Shown here: one piece after another, positions 9,073 through 18,122 of the stretch
How positions within the stretch are numbered: position 1 is the stretch's first letter
Layout: each line of letters opens with the position of its first letter
Assembly (NCBI GenBank): GCA_963664665.2
Contig: CAXXMH010000004.1
Span: 1,426,001-1,490,000, forward strand
DNA from: Bin55 sp963664665
GTDB taxonomy: Bacteria > Pseudomonadota > Gammaproteobacteria > Pseudomonadales > Azotimanducaceae
Direction of reading: 5' to 3'
DNA: 64,000 nt
Position numbers and translations under genes: made by a program
The notes under the pieces: model-generated
What the model was told of the DNA's origin: nothing
Seen by the model: only the letters and a program-made list of their open reading frames with translations
Database searches by the model: none

Positions 9073-9768
9073 CTATTGGTAATATCGGTTTGCAAGTCGT
9101 TCTGGGGATACACCGAAGAAAAAGAGGGATCGACACCACCACATTCTGACTGTGGTCCTCAGCAAGCCTTCTCGTTCCCATTTTCTTGCAGAGACGCTCA
9201 GTCGTTCTCGTAGCTGCGTTCCTCGATATAGTCGCCGGAGACGACGACTACATTCGATGTCCTCCATGAGCGGAATAGAAGGAAACCCACCTGAACGTTG
9301 AAGTAGCTCACGACGCATGAACATGCCTTGATCGCCGGTGTAAATCGACGACAGTCTAGATCGCCAGTTCATCATGAAGCCGATGATGCTTAGGAACTTC
9401 GCGCTTCCAGCGAGCTTGATTCGGAATGCGCCCCAATGGGTTTGGGCGAGCGCGTCGCGTAGCGCGAGCATTGCTTTTCGTGACACGCTCACATCGGCGT
9501 GCAGGATCCAGATCCATTCGGTGTTTGTACGTGTAGTCGCTGCGGCAATTTGCTGCCCGCGTCCTTTTCGCGTGCGTATGAACGTGATCTCACCTTCGTC
9601 AAGGAAATCGTATTCTGAATCGTCGCCGCAGCTAACCACGATCTGAGCAAATGATCCGGCTCTTAAGTCGCTGAGGAGATACTTAAGCGGTACAGCGTCG
9701 CTTAAGACGGGGATGACGACGCAGACGTTATCGAGTTGGACAGGTGGGAGGGTTGGAACCGTCGTCAA
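9073..9768 (-). CDS. TIGR04283-type family 2 glycosyltransferase
   Basis: A 231-residue GT2 enzyme. It opens with a V-V-I-P-V-L strand and carries R-K-G-R-G-Q-Q-I-A-A-A (about 87-97) and W-I-W-I-L-H-A-D-V (the acidic metal-binding site). Further on come Y-T-G-D-Q-G-M-F-M-R-R (about 162) and F-P-S-I-P-L-M-E-D-I-E, all family signatures. It lacks long membrane segments, although a hydrophobic stretch lies near residues 125-140. The ATG overlaps the stop of the upstream dioxygenase by four bases. Acceptor and sugar are unknown; a role in modifying a lipid or small cell-surface molecule is inference. Confidence 0.9.
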   Translation of the reverse strand: MTTVPTLPPVQLDNVCVVIPVLSDAVPLKYLLSDLRAGSFAQIVVSCGDDSEYDFLDEGEITFIRTRKGRGQQIAAATTRTNTEWIWILHADVSVSRKAMLALRDALAQTHWGAFRIKLAGSAKFLSIIGFMMNWRSRLSSIYTGDQGMFMRRELLQRSGGFPSIPLMEDIECSRRLRRLYRGTQLRERLSVSARKWEREGLLRTTVRMWWCRSLFFFGVSPERLANRYYQ

Positions 9769-10646
9769 TCAGCTGCGCGCTCGAAGTATCGATGCTCGAG
9801 AGTACGCTGGTTTTCATAAATCGACCCTTGATAAGGAGCACGTGGCAGTGGCATCTTGACCGGTACATCTGCCATCCGTGGTCGAAGCGTTGGTTCGCCG
9901 CTCACGATTCGCGAATTGAAACCTTCAACGTCGTCCAAGTGTTCAACGCCCGCTAACGGCCAAGCGTCCACAGCCGTAAACTCGTAGAAAAGTACGCGTC
10001 GAGGTTTCGACGACCGATTGACCGTGGAACCGTGCACAAGACGGGCATGGTGTATGGTCATATCTCCCGCTTTGCCATAAATCGGCACCGCTTTGGAAAT
10101 GTCCAGTTTTTCTTTTTTCGAGTCGATAGCGCCGCAAAACGCACCATCGGCATGGTGATCGTAAACGGGTCCTTGATGGCTTCCCGGAATAAACATCACT
10201 GGACCGTTGTCGTCGTCCATATCATCTAGCAAGATTCCGGTTGCCAGAACGTCGTCGTTGGTATGCGGGTAGAACGCCCAATCCTGATGCCACTCGACCG
10301 GTGATCCATAACCGGCAGATTTCATATTGATCTTGCAGCCAGCTCTTAGCCGGATGTCGTTCCCGATGAGTGGTCTCAACACCGACATCAAGCACTCATG
10401 CCCCGCTAACTCGCGATAAAACGGGTGCGCGAGTTGAGGCGTCTTGATTCGTCGAACGCGTGGGTTCTCGGGGGTATGGGTTGGTTCGAGGTCGAGCACT
10501 GGTGTGTGGTCGGTCAACCCTTTCGCTGATGCGACGACTTCATCGGTGATGCTGCACAAGTCCGATAGCAACTCCGGATTAAGCGCGTTGCGAACGACTG
10601 TGTAGCCGTGTTCCTTGTAATGCTGTATTTGGTCGTCGGTCAACAT
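9765..10646 (-). CDS. phytanoyl-CoA dioxygenase (PhyH) family protein
   Basis: A 293-residue Fe(II)/2-oxoglutarate-dependent oxygenase. V-E-W-H-Q-D-W-A-F-Y-P gives the His-x-Asp iron ligands; M-T-I-H-H-A-R-L-V-H-G-S supplies the distal His, and a downstream Arg (S-K-P-R-R-V-L-F-Y-E-F) would hold 2-oxoglutarate. L-L-D-D-M-D-D-D-N-G-P-V-M-F-I-P-G-S-H is the typical PhyH strand. These enzymes hydroxylate acyl chains, amines or secondary metabolites. It is the first gene of an operon with two glycosyltransferases and a dipeptidase, so it may hydroxylate a molecule that is then glycosylated (inference). Confidence 0.9.
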   Translation of the reverse strand: MLTDDQIQHYKEHGYTVVRNALNPELLSDLCSITDEVVASAKGLTDHTPVLDLEPTHTPENPRVRRIKTPQLAHPFYRELAGHECLMSVLRPLIGNDIRLRAGCKINMKSAGYGSPVEWHQDWAFYPHTNDDVLATGILLDDMDDDNGPVMFIPGSHQGPVYDHHADGAFCGAIDSKKEKLDISKAVPIYGKAGDMTIHHARLVHGSTVNRSSKPRRVLFYEFTAVDAWPLAGVEHLDDVEGFNSRIVSGEPTLRPRMADVPVKMPLPRAPYQGSIYENQRTLEHRYFERAAD

Positions 10647-10800
10647 GGCGTTTCGAAGATGCGATTACAGATTACGCTAGGAGCCGCGATCACTGAGTTT
10701 GACCTAAATAGTTTAACCGCCACCAGCAATCCTCTCGTCTCGACCGTGATCTCGCTTAAACTAGCGTAGTATCGTGTCAAGATAGCTTGTGGAGCACGTC

Positions 10801-11205
10801 ATGGAATTATTAATGGACTTGAACTGGTGGGCGATCATCGTCGCGTCGCTTGTGTCATTCGTAATTGGTTGGCCTTGGTACGGACCGTTGTTCGGCAGCG
10901 CTTGGCTCGACGCACTTGGCAAGTCGGCCGACGAAATCCAACCGAGCCCAAAGCCATTCATCATTAGTTTGGTCACGACGTTCATCACTGCTTTTGCGAT
11001 GGCTGTGATTATTTCTTGCCTCGGCATCAACACCTGGTTTGATGGTGCTGTATTAGGACTTGCGGTAGGCATTGGGTTCATCGCGGCTTCGAATGTCTCC
11101 GATGCGGCTTTCTGTGGTTGGAGTTGGAAGCTCGTCGCGATACAGAGCGGTTACCGAGTTCTGTACTCCGTGGTCATGGGCGTCATTCTTGGGGTCTGGC
11201 AGTAA
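10801..11205 (+). CDS. DUF1761-like four-helix membrane protein
   Basis: About 134 residues, strongly hydrophobic, with four probable membrane helices. The opening (L-N-W-W-A-I-I-V-A) followed by G-W-P-W-Y-G-P-L-F-G-S-A-W resembles DUF1761 proteins, whose function is unknown. I prefer ATG 10801 over GTG 10789 because TGGAG lies six bases before 10801. The 3' end overlaps the convergent alpha/beta-hydrolase-domain gene by 23 bases. Confidence 0.75.
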   Translation: MELLMDLNWWAIIVASLVSFVIGWPWYGPLFGSAWLDALGKSADEIQPSPKPFIISLVTTFITAFAMAVIISCLGINTWFDGAVLGLAVGIGFIAASNVSDAAFCGWSWKLVAIQSGYRVLYSVVMGVILGVWQ

Positions 11206-13162
11206 TCGACTTTAGCGCCATGTCGTATCGCGTCATGGCGTTTTCGATGACAAGATCTCGATCTTCAGCTAGGACATAGCGATCGTCAATTAAGGCGTCC
11301 GTCAAGCGTGTAGTTTGTTCCGTACACTCGTCGCGGGAGCTTGGCACGCAGGTTTCGTCCCCAAACACGGAGAATCCCGCAAATGCTACGGTTTGGTCAG
11401 GTGCACCGAGCGCCTCATGCCGAGGATTCCACCCAGAATGAATGCCAATTGGGATCGCGATCTCGGGTAGCCGAATCCCTGCGACTTCGTTGAGAGTTTC
11501 GTCAACGTTTGACACGAGAGAAGGGTAGCGCTTGAGCAGTTTCGCCGGATGCTGACAGATTCCCTTGTCGATGCTGTTTCCTAAGTCCACGTACCACAAT
11601 CCAGGCAAGTTCCCAGCAGTCGGCAATGCGTGAAACAGTGGTGACTGCGCAAATCTCTCGATTACCTCGGCACGACTAACGAGAGAGTGGTCACTCAGAT
11701 GGGGATAACGAGACTCAGGCGGCTCAACTCCATCGCGAATCCAGATTAGGGCGTTCAATAGGACTGCGCGCAGCAGCGGCGTGTAAGAGATCGTGTTAAG
11801 CGGATAGGGGAGCTGTTCACCGGTAAGCGCGAAGCGATCGGTAAGAGGCATGACACCGTTTATGTGATGCGTACCTGCGAACATGTAAATGCGTTCGTTC
11901 GGATGGGGTGGCACATCGTGTTCGCCATCGGTGGCTACATGGATGAGCGAGGCGTCGCCGCGCCAGTACTCCCAAGATGTATTTGTGCTTAGAACTTTCG
12001 GCGGATCGATGCATCGGTCCAGCAATCCTTCGTGTTCGCCACTTAGGTGATCTGTTGTTTGGCTCGCTGTAAAAGGAAATCGCTGACCAGCTGCAGGTAT
12101 TCCCGTACTGCCAGGTTGTGCAAAACGGTGGTTAAAGTCACCACGTTGGCCACCGGCGATGTGTGGAATAAGCGCGTCGAATACCTTACGCCCGTTTTCG
12201 TCCTCGTTAAGACCTTCATATAGGAAGTGGCGTAGGATCCGGCCAGTTTGAGATGCGCCGTAAGCGATCGCATACGGCGGGTTATCGACAGGCCAATCGA
12301 AATCATGTTTAAAGAATGCTGCAGCGTCTCGCAAGGCGAGCAAGCCTGCACCGACCACCGGCGCGCGGGTGGTCTCATATACGAGCATATACACCACGCC
12401 TTTCGAGAAGCCACCATCCTTAGAGATGTATCGAGGCGTGGGATCGAACTTCCCCTCACGGACTCTGCCGAAGCGCCACGTCTTTGCGTCTACCTCCTCA
12501 AGCGGAACTTGTGTGTTTGCGCGCTGGAACAGCCTACCTTTTCCGGTTGGTTGGTACGTATAGATGCCACCTTGACCAACGAGTAAGGAGTTAGTGTCAC
12601 GGTTTGGTTGCATCTGGCAAATCGCTTCGCCTTCAATTGGGCTGTTGTTTTCGAGCGCTTCTGGAGCCTCTAAAGTCATCCCTTCAGCATCGAATTGCCA
12701 GCCAACCGTTAATACCGCAAATCCGTGTCGGAAAAGAAATCCATCACCGCTCGGCGTGTTGGTCGTTTGCAACTCATCAAGCTTCGGCCGATTAAAACTG
12801 AATGCGGTAGGTCGTCCGCGATTTGGTACATCGACAAAAAGACACGACGGCGTTGTACTTGACGGGTAAACCAACCGCGCGTTACCCTTGAACTGCACGC
12901 AATGCCCGTCGGTTCGATGCGCCTTGTCGAGATCGGTAATTCGCGAATTCGAAGCGTGTTGCGGATCAACGGAGTATGTGACTTCAAAATCGGCTATTTC
13001 ATAATCGCCGTAGTCACCAAATGGCTTGCCATCGGCATACACGGAATGTGACTGACGCGAAACTGATAGGACTGCCAACGGTGTAATCCTTATTGAAGAA
13101 CGAGGGTGCGAACTTAGTTGATGGTGCGCCGAATTCGGTGATCCAGCACAACAAACACGCAT
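11183..13162 (-). CDS. alpha/beta hydrolase domain-containing protein
   Basis: About 659 residues from ATG 13162; an upstream in-frame ATG at 13237 would run into the suf promoter. The middle carries Y-G-A-S-Q-T-G-R-I-L-R-H-F, a nucleophile elbow (G-x-S-x-T-G) of the large alpha/beta hydrolase domain family (Pfam PF20091 type). The N-terminal part (G-K-P-F-G-D-Y-G-D-Y-E, then V-D-P-Q-H, then I-T-D-L-D-K-A) matches the usual opening of such proteins. The predicted fold suggests an esterase; no substrate is known. The first 40 residues look poorly conserved, so the true start may lie further in. It is divergent from sufB with only about 63 bases between. Confidence 0.75.
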   Translation of the reverse strand: MRVCCAGSPNSAHHQLSSHPRSSIRITPLAVLSVSRQSHSVYADGKPFGDYGDYEIADFEVTYSVDPQHASNSRITDLDKAHRTDGHCVQFKGNARLVYPSSTTPSCLFVDVPNRGRPTAFSFNRPKLDELQTTNTPSGDGFLFRHGFAVLTVGWQFDAEGMTLEAPEALENNSPIEGEAICQMQPNRDTNSLLVGQGGIYTYQPTGKGRLFQRANTQVPLEEVDAKTWRFGRVREGKFDPTPRYISKDGGFSKGVVYMLVYETTRAPVVGAGLLALRDAAAFFKHDFDWPVDNPPYAIAYGASQTGRILRHFLYEGLNEDENGRKVFDALIPHIAGGQRGDFNHRFAQPGSTGIPAAGQRFPFTASQTTDHLSGEHEGLLDRCIDPPKVLSTNTSWEYWRGDASLIHVATDGEHDVPPHPNERIYMFAGTHHINGVMPLTDRFALTGEQLPYPLNTISYTPLLRAVLLNALIWIRDGVEPPESRYPHLSDHSLVSRAEVIERFAQSPLFHALPTAGNLPGLWYVDLGNSIDKGICQHPAKLLKRYPSLVSNVDETLNEVAGIRLPEIAIPIGIHSGWNPRHEALGAPDQTVAFAGFSVFGDETCVPSSRDECTEQTTRLTDALIDDRYVLAEDRDLVIENAMTRYDMALKSITARPQE

Positions 13163-13225
13163 ATGGTAGTTTCGCAAGCGGGTGGCACGTTCACTAAAAT
13201 TCAAATCCCTTCGAGACAGCACTTT
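13163..13225. promoter_or_regulatory. short divergent promoter region between the hydrolase gene and the suf operon
   Basis: Only 63 bases separate ATG 13162 (leftward) from ATG 13226 (sufB, rightward). A TAAAAT hexamer near 13195 could serve as the sufB -10 element. No IscR- or SufR-like operator was recognised, and no regulator gene precedes sufB. Confidence 0.3.
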
Positions 13226-14698
13226 ATGTCGGATCAATCACCCTCAGCCGCTCACTATTTCATAGGAAAGGAGTACGCAGCGGGATTCGTCACCGACATC
13301 GAGCACGAGACTATCCCGCCGGGTCTCGACGAGACGGTCATAACCGAAATTTCGAAGCGTAAAAATGAGCCATCCTGGCTACTCGAATGGCGTTTGAATG
13401 CCTACCGACGGTGGCTGGAAATGGCCGAGCCTACTTGGGCGAAGGTCGATTTCGAACCAGTTGACTATCAAGCGATCTCGTACTTCTCCGCACCCTCTGG
13501 TGACAAGCCGAAGAGCCTAGACGAAGTCGATCCCGAGTTGCTTCGGACCTACGAGAAATTGGGTATTCCACTTCACGAACAGGAATTGCTTGCCGGTGTG
13601 GAACGCGATCCAGATGCGCCACGCATCGCGGTAGACGCGGTGTTTGATAGTGTGTCGGTTGCTACTACGTTTCAGGAGGAGCTGCGTGAACATGGTGTGA
13701 TCTTCTGCTCATTCAGCGAGGCGGTTGAGAACCATCCAGATTTGGTTCGCAAATATCTCGGCACCGTCGTGCCACAGTCCGACAATTTCTTTGCGGCGCT
13801 TAATTCGGCAGTATTTAGCGACGGCTCGTTCGTCTATATTCCAAAAGGCGTACGTTGTCCGATGGAGCTGTCGACGTACTTTCGGATCAATGCTCAGAAC
13901 ACGGGTCAATTTGAGCGAACATTGATCATTGCTGACGAAGGAGCTTATGTCAGCTATCTGGAAGGCTGTACGGCGCCAATGCGGGATGAGAATCAACTCC
14001 ACGCCGCTGTCGTCGAATTGGTTGCGCTCGAAGACGCTTCAATCAAGTATTCGACCGTACAAAACTGGTATCCTGGGGACGAGGACGGCAAAGGCGGCAT
14101 TTACAACTTTGTGACCAAGCGTGGGGTGTGTCGAGGCAATCGATCACATATCAGCTGGACACAAGTCGAAACGGGTTCTGCGATTACCTGGAAATACCCA
14201 AGCGTGATATTGCGCGGGGACAATTCGGTGGGCGAGTTTTATTCAGTCGCGATCACCAACAATCGTCAGCAGGCCGATACGGGTTCGAAAATGACCCATA
14301 TCGGGCGTAATACCTCGAGCACCATCATTTCCAAAGGTATCAGCGCTGGCAAGAGTTCCAACGCGTATCGTGGACGTGTGCGCATGAATCCGGGTGCAAC
14401 ACAAGCCCGGAACTTCACCCAGTGTGATTCACTACTCATTGGTGGACAATGCGCTGCCCACACCTTTCCGACGATTGAGTCGCAACGAGATGACGCGATC
14501 GTGGAACACGAGGCAACCACATCAAAAGTGAGCGAGGACCAACTATTTCTTTGTCGACAACGCGGCATCGATGCCGAGAAAGCGGTCGCGATGATCGTTA
14601 ACGGGTTCTGCAAGGAAGTATTGCGCGAGTTACCCATGGAGTTCGCGGTCGAAGCGTCCAAGCTTCTTGAAGTTAGCCTAGAAGGTGCCGTTGGTTGA
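13226..14698 (+). CDS. sufB: Fe-S cluster assembly scaffold SufB
   Basis: About 490 residues. SufB forms the SufBC2D scaffold on which Fe-S clusters are built from sulfur delivered by SufS/SufE. Clear family blocks are seen: Y-A-A-G-F-V-T-D-I-E near the start, S-F-V-Y-I-P-K-G-V-R-C-P, Y-L-E-G-C-T-A-P and T-H-I-G-R-N-T-S-S-T. These are followed by R-N-F-T-Q-C-D-S-L-L-I-G and E-H-E-A-T-T-S-K-V-S-E-D-Q-L-F. ATG 13226 (M-S-D-Q-S) is preferred to the upstream ATG 13163 because the intervening residues are not SufB-like. The stop overlaps the TTG start of sufC (TTGA). Confidence 0.96.
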   Translation: MSDQSPSAAHYFIGKEYAAGFVTDIEHETIPPGLDETVITEISKRKNEPSWLLEWRLNAYRRWLEMAEPTWAKVDFEPVDYQAISYFSAPSGDKPKSLDEVDPELLRTYEKLGIPLHEQELLAGVERDPDAPRIAVDAVFDSVSVATTFQEELREHGVIFCSFSEAVENHPDLVRKYLGTVVPQSDNFFAALNSAVFSDGSFVYIPKGVRCPMELSTYFRINAQNTGQFERTLIIADEGAYVSYLEGCTAPMRDENQLHAAVVELVALEDASIKYSTVQNWYPGDEDGKGGIYNFVTKRGVCRGNRSHISWTQVETGSAITWKYPSVILRGDNSVGEFYSVAITNNRQQADTGSKMTHIGRNTSSTIISKGISAGKSSNAYRGRVRMNPGATQARNFTQCDSLLIGGQCAAHTFPTIESQRDDAIVEHEATTSKVSEDQLFLCRQRGIDAEKAVAMIVNGFCKEVLRELPMEFAVEASKLLEVSLEGAVG

Positions 14699-15444
14699 AA
14701 TTGCTCGAGCTGCGAGACTTAGCTGCGAGCGTTGACGAAAAACAGATTCTGAACGGAATCGATTTAACCGTTAACGCAGGTGAAGTTCACGCGATCATGG
14801 GTCCTAACGGTTCTGGCAAGAGCACGTTATCCAATGTGCTAGCCGGTCGTGATGGCTATACGGTCACGAACGGCGATATGGAATTGATGGGTACCCCGGT
14901 GAACGGGATGTCTGTTGAGGATCGAGCGCTCGCCGGATTATTTCTCGGATTCCAGCACCCAATCGAGATTCCAGGCGTGACGAACATGGAATTCCTGAAA
15001 GTCGCAATCGATAGCCACCTGATCGCAAGTGGCGAAGAGGAGATGAACACACGGGATTTCATGGTTCAAGTCCGCGACGTCTCGAAACGACTACAGCTGA
15101 GCACGGAATTTCTGAAACGGTTCGTGAACGTAGGATTTTCTGGGGGCGAAAAGAAGCGCAATGAGATTCTGCAGTTGATGCTTCTGCAACCCCGACTTGC
15201 CTTTCTTGATGAGACCGATTCTGGTTTAGACGTCGATGCATTGCAGGTCGTTGCGCGCGGGATTAACGAATTCCGATCAGACGAGAATGGCGTTGTGCTG
15301 GTGACTCACTATCAACGCTTGTTGAATTACGTGAACGTCGACTTCGTACACATCATGGTGAACGGCGCAATCGTGAAAACAGGCGATGCACAACTAGCAC
15401 ACGAGGTTGAAGCACAAGGCTACGCTGGCTTAGGCGAAGCGTGA
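14695..15444 (+). CDS. sufC: Fe-S assembly ATPase SufC
   Basis: A 249-residue ABC-type ATPase that binds SufB and SufD. Walker A is G-P-N-G-S-G-K-S-T (about 36-44), the signature is F-S-G-G-E-K-K-R-N-E (SufC-specific wording), and Walker B reads L-A-F-L-D-E-T-D-S-G-L-D, as usual for SufC. The start is TTG, overlapping the sufB stop; the first residues (K-L-L-E-L-R-D-L) align well with SufC. It overlaps sufD by four bases, so sufB-C-D-S are tightly coupled. Confidence 0.96.
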   Translation: MKLLELRDLAASVDEKQILNGIDLTVNAGEVHAIMGPNGSGKSTLSNVLAGRDGYTVTNGDMELMGTPVNGMSVEDRALAGLFLGFQHPIEIPGVTNMEFLKVAIDSHLIASGEEEMNTRDFMVQVRDVSKRLQLSTEFLKRFVNVGFSGGEKKRNEILQLMLLQPRLAFLDETDSGLDVDALQVVARGINEFRSDENGVVLVTHYQRLLNYVNVDFVHIMVNGAIVKTGDAQLAHEVEAQGYAGLGEA

Positions 15445-16556
15445 TGGCGGCTCCGCAGTCCGCAGACACCGTGCGTACGGAACTGCTAAGCCGTGTCCTT
15501 GCTGAAGAAGTACTGGACATGCCTTGGCTGGACCGCAGTTCGGCACGTTCAGTATTACGTGACCACGGTCTACCCTTTCCTGGGAAGGGTCGATGGCAGT
15601 ACTCAGATCTCCGAGCACTCGTCGAAGACGCAATGACGTTAGACAATGCACACGAGGCGCTTGGTCCGGTTCAAAACGTTGAGATTCGCCACTTGGACCG
15701 CCCTGCGACTGACGCTCAAATGGTTGAATTAGGTTCGAGCGACGGCGTCGGCGAATTACCGCTTATCGACGTGAATGGTCTCCTGTTCAGATCCGGTACG
15801 AAGTTGCTTGCGAATGGGAACGCGTCGCGTGTGGCAATCAACGATGCTACCGGCTCGGTAGATCGTCATCTCGTTTCAGTGGTTCAAGATGCCACTTTGC
15901 AGCTGGACGAACAATTCCAGAGTGGAAATCGCGTGGTGCTGTGTCGTGTACGTGACTCTGCGACACTGAACTACGATTTGACCATGCCGAGTACAGATGG
16001 TGTTGGATATCACTGTTTAGTGGTGTGGTTATCGGAGGGTTCGTCACTAAATCTGCATCTTGCGTCGCAGGGCGCACAGATACGCCGAAGTGACATCATC
16101 GTAAATGTGATGGGCAGGAACGCTTCTGCAACTCTAAGTGGCGGCTGGTTGATTGAGAATCGAGATCACCTGGATACGCAGGTGTACGTCAACCATCGCA
16201 TAGGGCAAAGTCGTAGCGAACAATCGTTTCACGGGGTTGTTGATGATCAAGCCAGAAGCACGTTCAGCGGCTTTATTCGGATCGATCGAGACGCTAACGC
16301 GACCGAAGCTCATCTAACGAATCGAAATATCGCATTGAGTCCGCAGGCACGTGCCCACGCACAGCCTGAACTAGAGATTTACACCGATGATGTCATCTGC
16401 TCGCACGGCGCGACGACTGGACAGTTGGACGACGATTCGCTCTTCTTGCTCCGTGCCAGGGGTATCGGCGAGGAGTCGGCGCGTGCGATGCTAACCAAGG
16501 GATTCTTGCGTCAAGTCATTCACTCCGAAAGCGGTACTGCGCTACTCAGTCTATGA
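15441..16556 (+). CDS. sufD: Fe-S assembly scaffold component SufD
   Basis: A 371-residue SufD, a paralogue of SufB without the full cysteine set. The C-terminal core is clear: F-S-G-F-I-R-I-D-R-D-A, A-H-A-Q-P-E-L-E-I-Y-T-D-D-V-I-C-S-H-G-A-T (the conserved Cys/His pair at the SufB-SufD interface) and F-L-L-R-A-R-G-I. The N-terminal 150 residues are divergent, as is normal. It starts inside the sufC stop and ends in the sufS start (ATGA overlaps on both sides). Confidence 0.94.
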   Translation: MMAAPQSADTVRTELLSRVLAEEVLDMPWLDRSSARSVLRDHGLPFPGKGRWQYSDLRALVEDAMTLDNAHEALGPVQNVEIRHLDRPATDAQMVELGSSDGVGELPLIDVNGLLFRSGTKLLANGNASRVAINDATGSVDRHLVSVVQDATLQLDEQFQSGNRVVLCRVRDSATLNYDLTMPSTDGVGYHCLVVWLSEGSSLNLHLASQGAQIRRSDIIVNVMGRNASATLSGGWLIENRDHLDTQVYVNHRIGQSRSEQSFHGVVDDQARSTFSGFIRIDRDANATEAHLTNRNIALSPQARAHAQPELEIYTDDVICSHGATTGQLDDDSLFLLRARGIGEESARAMLTKGFLRQVIHSESGTALLSL

Positions 16557-17755
16557 GTCCATATCGAGACGCGTTCCCGTTGTTCCAGAAGCGTCCTAGT
16601 GACGTGTATCTCGACAATGCGGCAACCACGCAGAAACCGGAGTCGGTCCTTTCCGCTCTACGGACCTATTACACCGAACACAACGCGAATGTGCATCGTG
16701 GCGTGCACGCGCTTAGCACGCTAGCAACCGAAGAGTTCGAACAGAGTCGGCAGGTTGTCGCAAGCTTCGTAAATGCTTCGAAATCAGAAGAAGTGATATG
16801 GACACGCGGCACGACGGAAGGCATAAATCTCGTCGCTTGGTCGTACGGCGCGGACGTGCTTGGACCGGGGGACGAAGTCGTCATATCCGAGATGGAGCAC
16901 CACTCAAATATCGTGCCTTGGCAAATGGTCTGCGACAGGACTGGCGCGACGTTGAGAGCGATCCACGTACTTCCAAATGGCGAACTGGATCAGAGTCACT
17001 ACGACTCTCTCCTTTCGCCTCGCACCAAGATTGTCTCAATCGCACATGTATCGAATGCATTAGGCACGATCAATCCGGTCAAGGAGATGATCGCTAAGGC
17101 AAAGCGACATGGCGCTGCAACCGTTATTGACGGTGCGCAGGCCGCTCCACATATTCGAATCGACGTGCGTGAGCTGGATTGTGATTTCTACGCGTTTTCG
17201 GCGCACAAGATGTACGGACCTACAGGCATGGGTGCGCTTTTCGCCCGTGAGAGTCTCATGGCGGATGCCTCGCCCTGGCAAGGCGGCGGAGAAATGATCG
17301 AAGACGTCCGCATTGAACGCACGACGTACCAACGGATGCCATATCGCTTCGAAGCGGGAACGCCGAACATCGCCGGCGCCGTCGGCATGCGAGCAGCGAT
17401 TGAGTTCCTTGATTCGCTGGATGCTGCAAAAGTAGAAGAACATGAGCAGGATCTACTCCGTTATGCAACATCTAGGTTGTTGCAGGTCGAAGACGTCAAG
17501 GTCGTAGGTGAGGCGTCGCAGAAAGCCCCGGTTGTGTCTTTCAACATCGAAGGTTCTCACCATAGTGATGTAGGCGTATTGCTTGACAACCAGGGGGTTG
17601 CGGTCCGCACCGGTCACCATTGTGCGATGCCGTTAATGGCGAAACTCGAAATTCCTGGTACCGTGAGGGCGTCTTTCGCAATCTATAATTCAAGCGAAGA
17701 CATTGAAAAACTCATAGCGGGAGTCGAAAAAGCCCGCGAAATCCTGACTTCTTAG
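16553..17755 (+). CDS. sufS: cysteine desulfurase SufS
   Basis: A 400-residue PLP enzyme that takes sulfur from cysteine for cluster assembly. Visible: V-Y-L-D-N-A-A-T-T-Q-K-P near residue 20, S-E-M-E-H-H-S-N-I-V-P-W-Q, V-I-D-G-A-Q-A-A-P-H and F-S-A-H-K-M-Y-G-P-T-G (the PLP Lys). The R-T-G-H-H-C-A-M-P loop has the catalytic Cys in group II spacing, so it needs SufE as sulfur acceptor; a sufE gene closes the operon. Confidence 0.96.
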   Translation: MSPYRDAFPLFQKRPSDVYLDNAATTQKPESVLSALRTYYTEHNANVHRGVHALSTLATEEFEQSRQVVASFVNASKSEEVIWTRGTTEGINLVAWSYGADVLGPGDEVVISEMEHHSNIVPWQMVCDRTGATLRAIHVLPNGELDQSHYDSLLSPRTKIVSIAHVSNALGTINPVKEMIAKAKRHGAATVIDGAQAAPHIRIDVRELDCDFYAFSAHKMYGPTGMGALFARESLMADASPWQGGGEMIEDVRIERTTYQRMPYRFEAGTPNIAGAVGMRAAIEFLDSLDAAKVEEHEQDLLRYATSRLLQVEDVKVVGEASQKAPVVSFNIEGSHHSDVGVLLDNQGVAVRTGHHCAMPLMAKLEIPGTVRASFAIYNSSEDIEKLIAGVEKAREILTS

Positions 17756-17765
17756 CGTTCTATCC

Positions 17766-18122
17766 GTGCAAACCGCAACTTTTGACCCGTCTACGATCTC
17801 GTTGAGCGATTCCGCACAACGTCACGTTCGAAAACAGCTCAATCAGGAGAACGCGACGGGACTGCAATTGCATGTTACAGAGAGTGGATGCAATGGTTAC
17901 ATGTACGCGTTGAAGTTCCTTGAGAATATTCCGAAGGACGCGCATGTATTTGAGTTTGGCGAGCACGTAAAAGTAGTGGTCGACAACCAACACTGGGATC
18001 TGGTGCGTGGCACGCACATCGATCTTGTCACCGAGGGTCTGAATTCGTCGCTCAAGTTCGAGAATCCGAACGCGGACACGCATTGTGGGTGCGGCGAGAG
18101 TTTTTCAATTCGTGGAACGTAG
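17766..18122 (+). CDS. sufA: HesB/IscA-type A-type carrier protein (SufA-like)
   Basis: A 118-residue A-type carrier that passes assembled clusters to client proteins. The three cysteines are in the right places: E-S-G-C-N-G-Y near residue 39, and C-G-C-G-E-S-F at the end. Start is GTG. It follows sufS by ten bases and overlaps the start of sufT. Whether it should be called SufA, IscA or ErpA cannot be decided from sequence alone; the operon position favours SufA. Confidence 0.9.
   Translation: MQTATFDPSTISLSDSAQRHVRKQLNQENATGLQLHVTESGCNGYMYALKFLENIPKDAHVFEFGEHVKVVVDNQHWDLVRGTHIDLVTEGLNSSLKFENPNADTHCGCGESFSIRGT

Noticed and set aside
13163..13225. N-terminal extension of SufB from ATG 13163
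   Set aside because: The added 21 residues are not SufB-like and would leave no promoter space; ATG 13226 gives the family-typical start.
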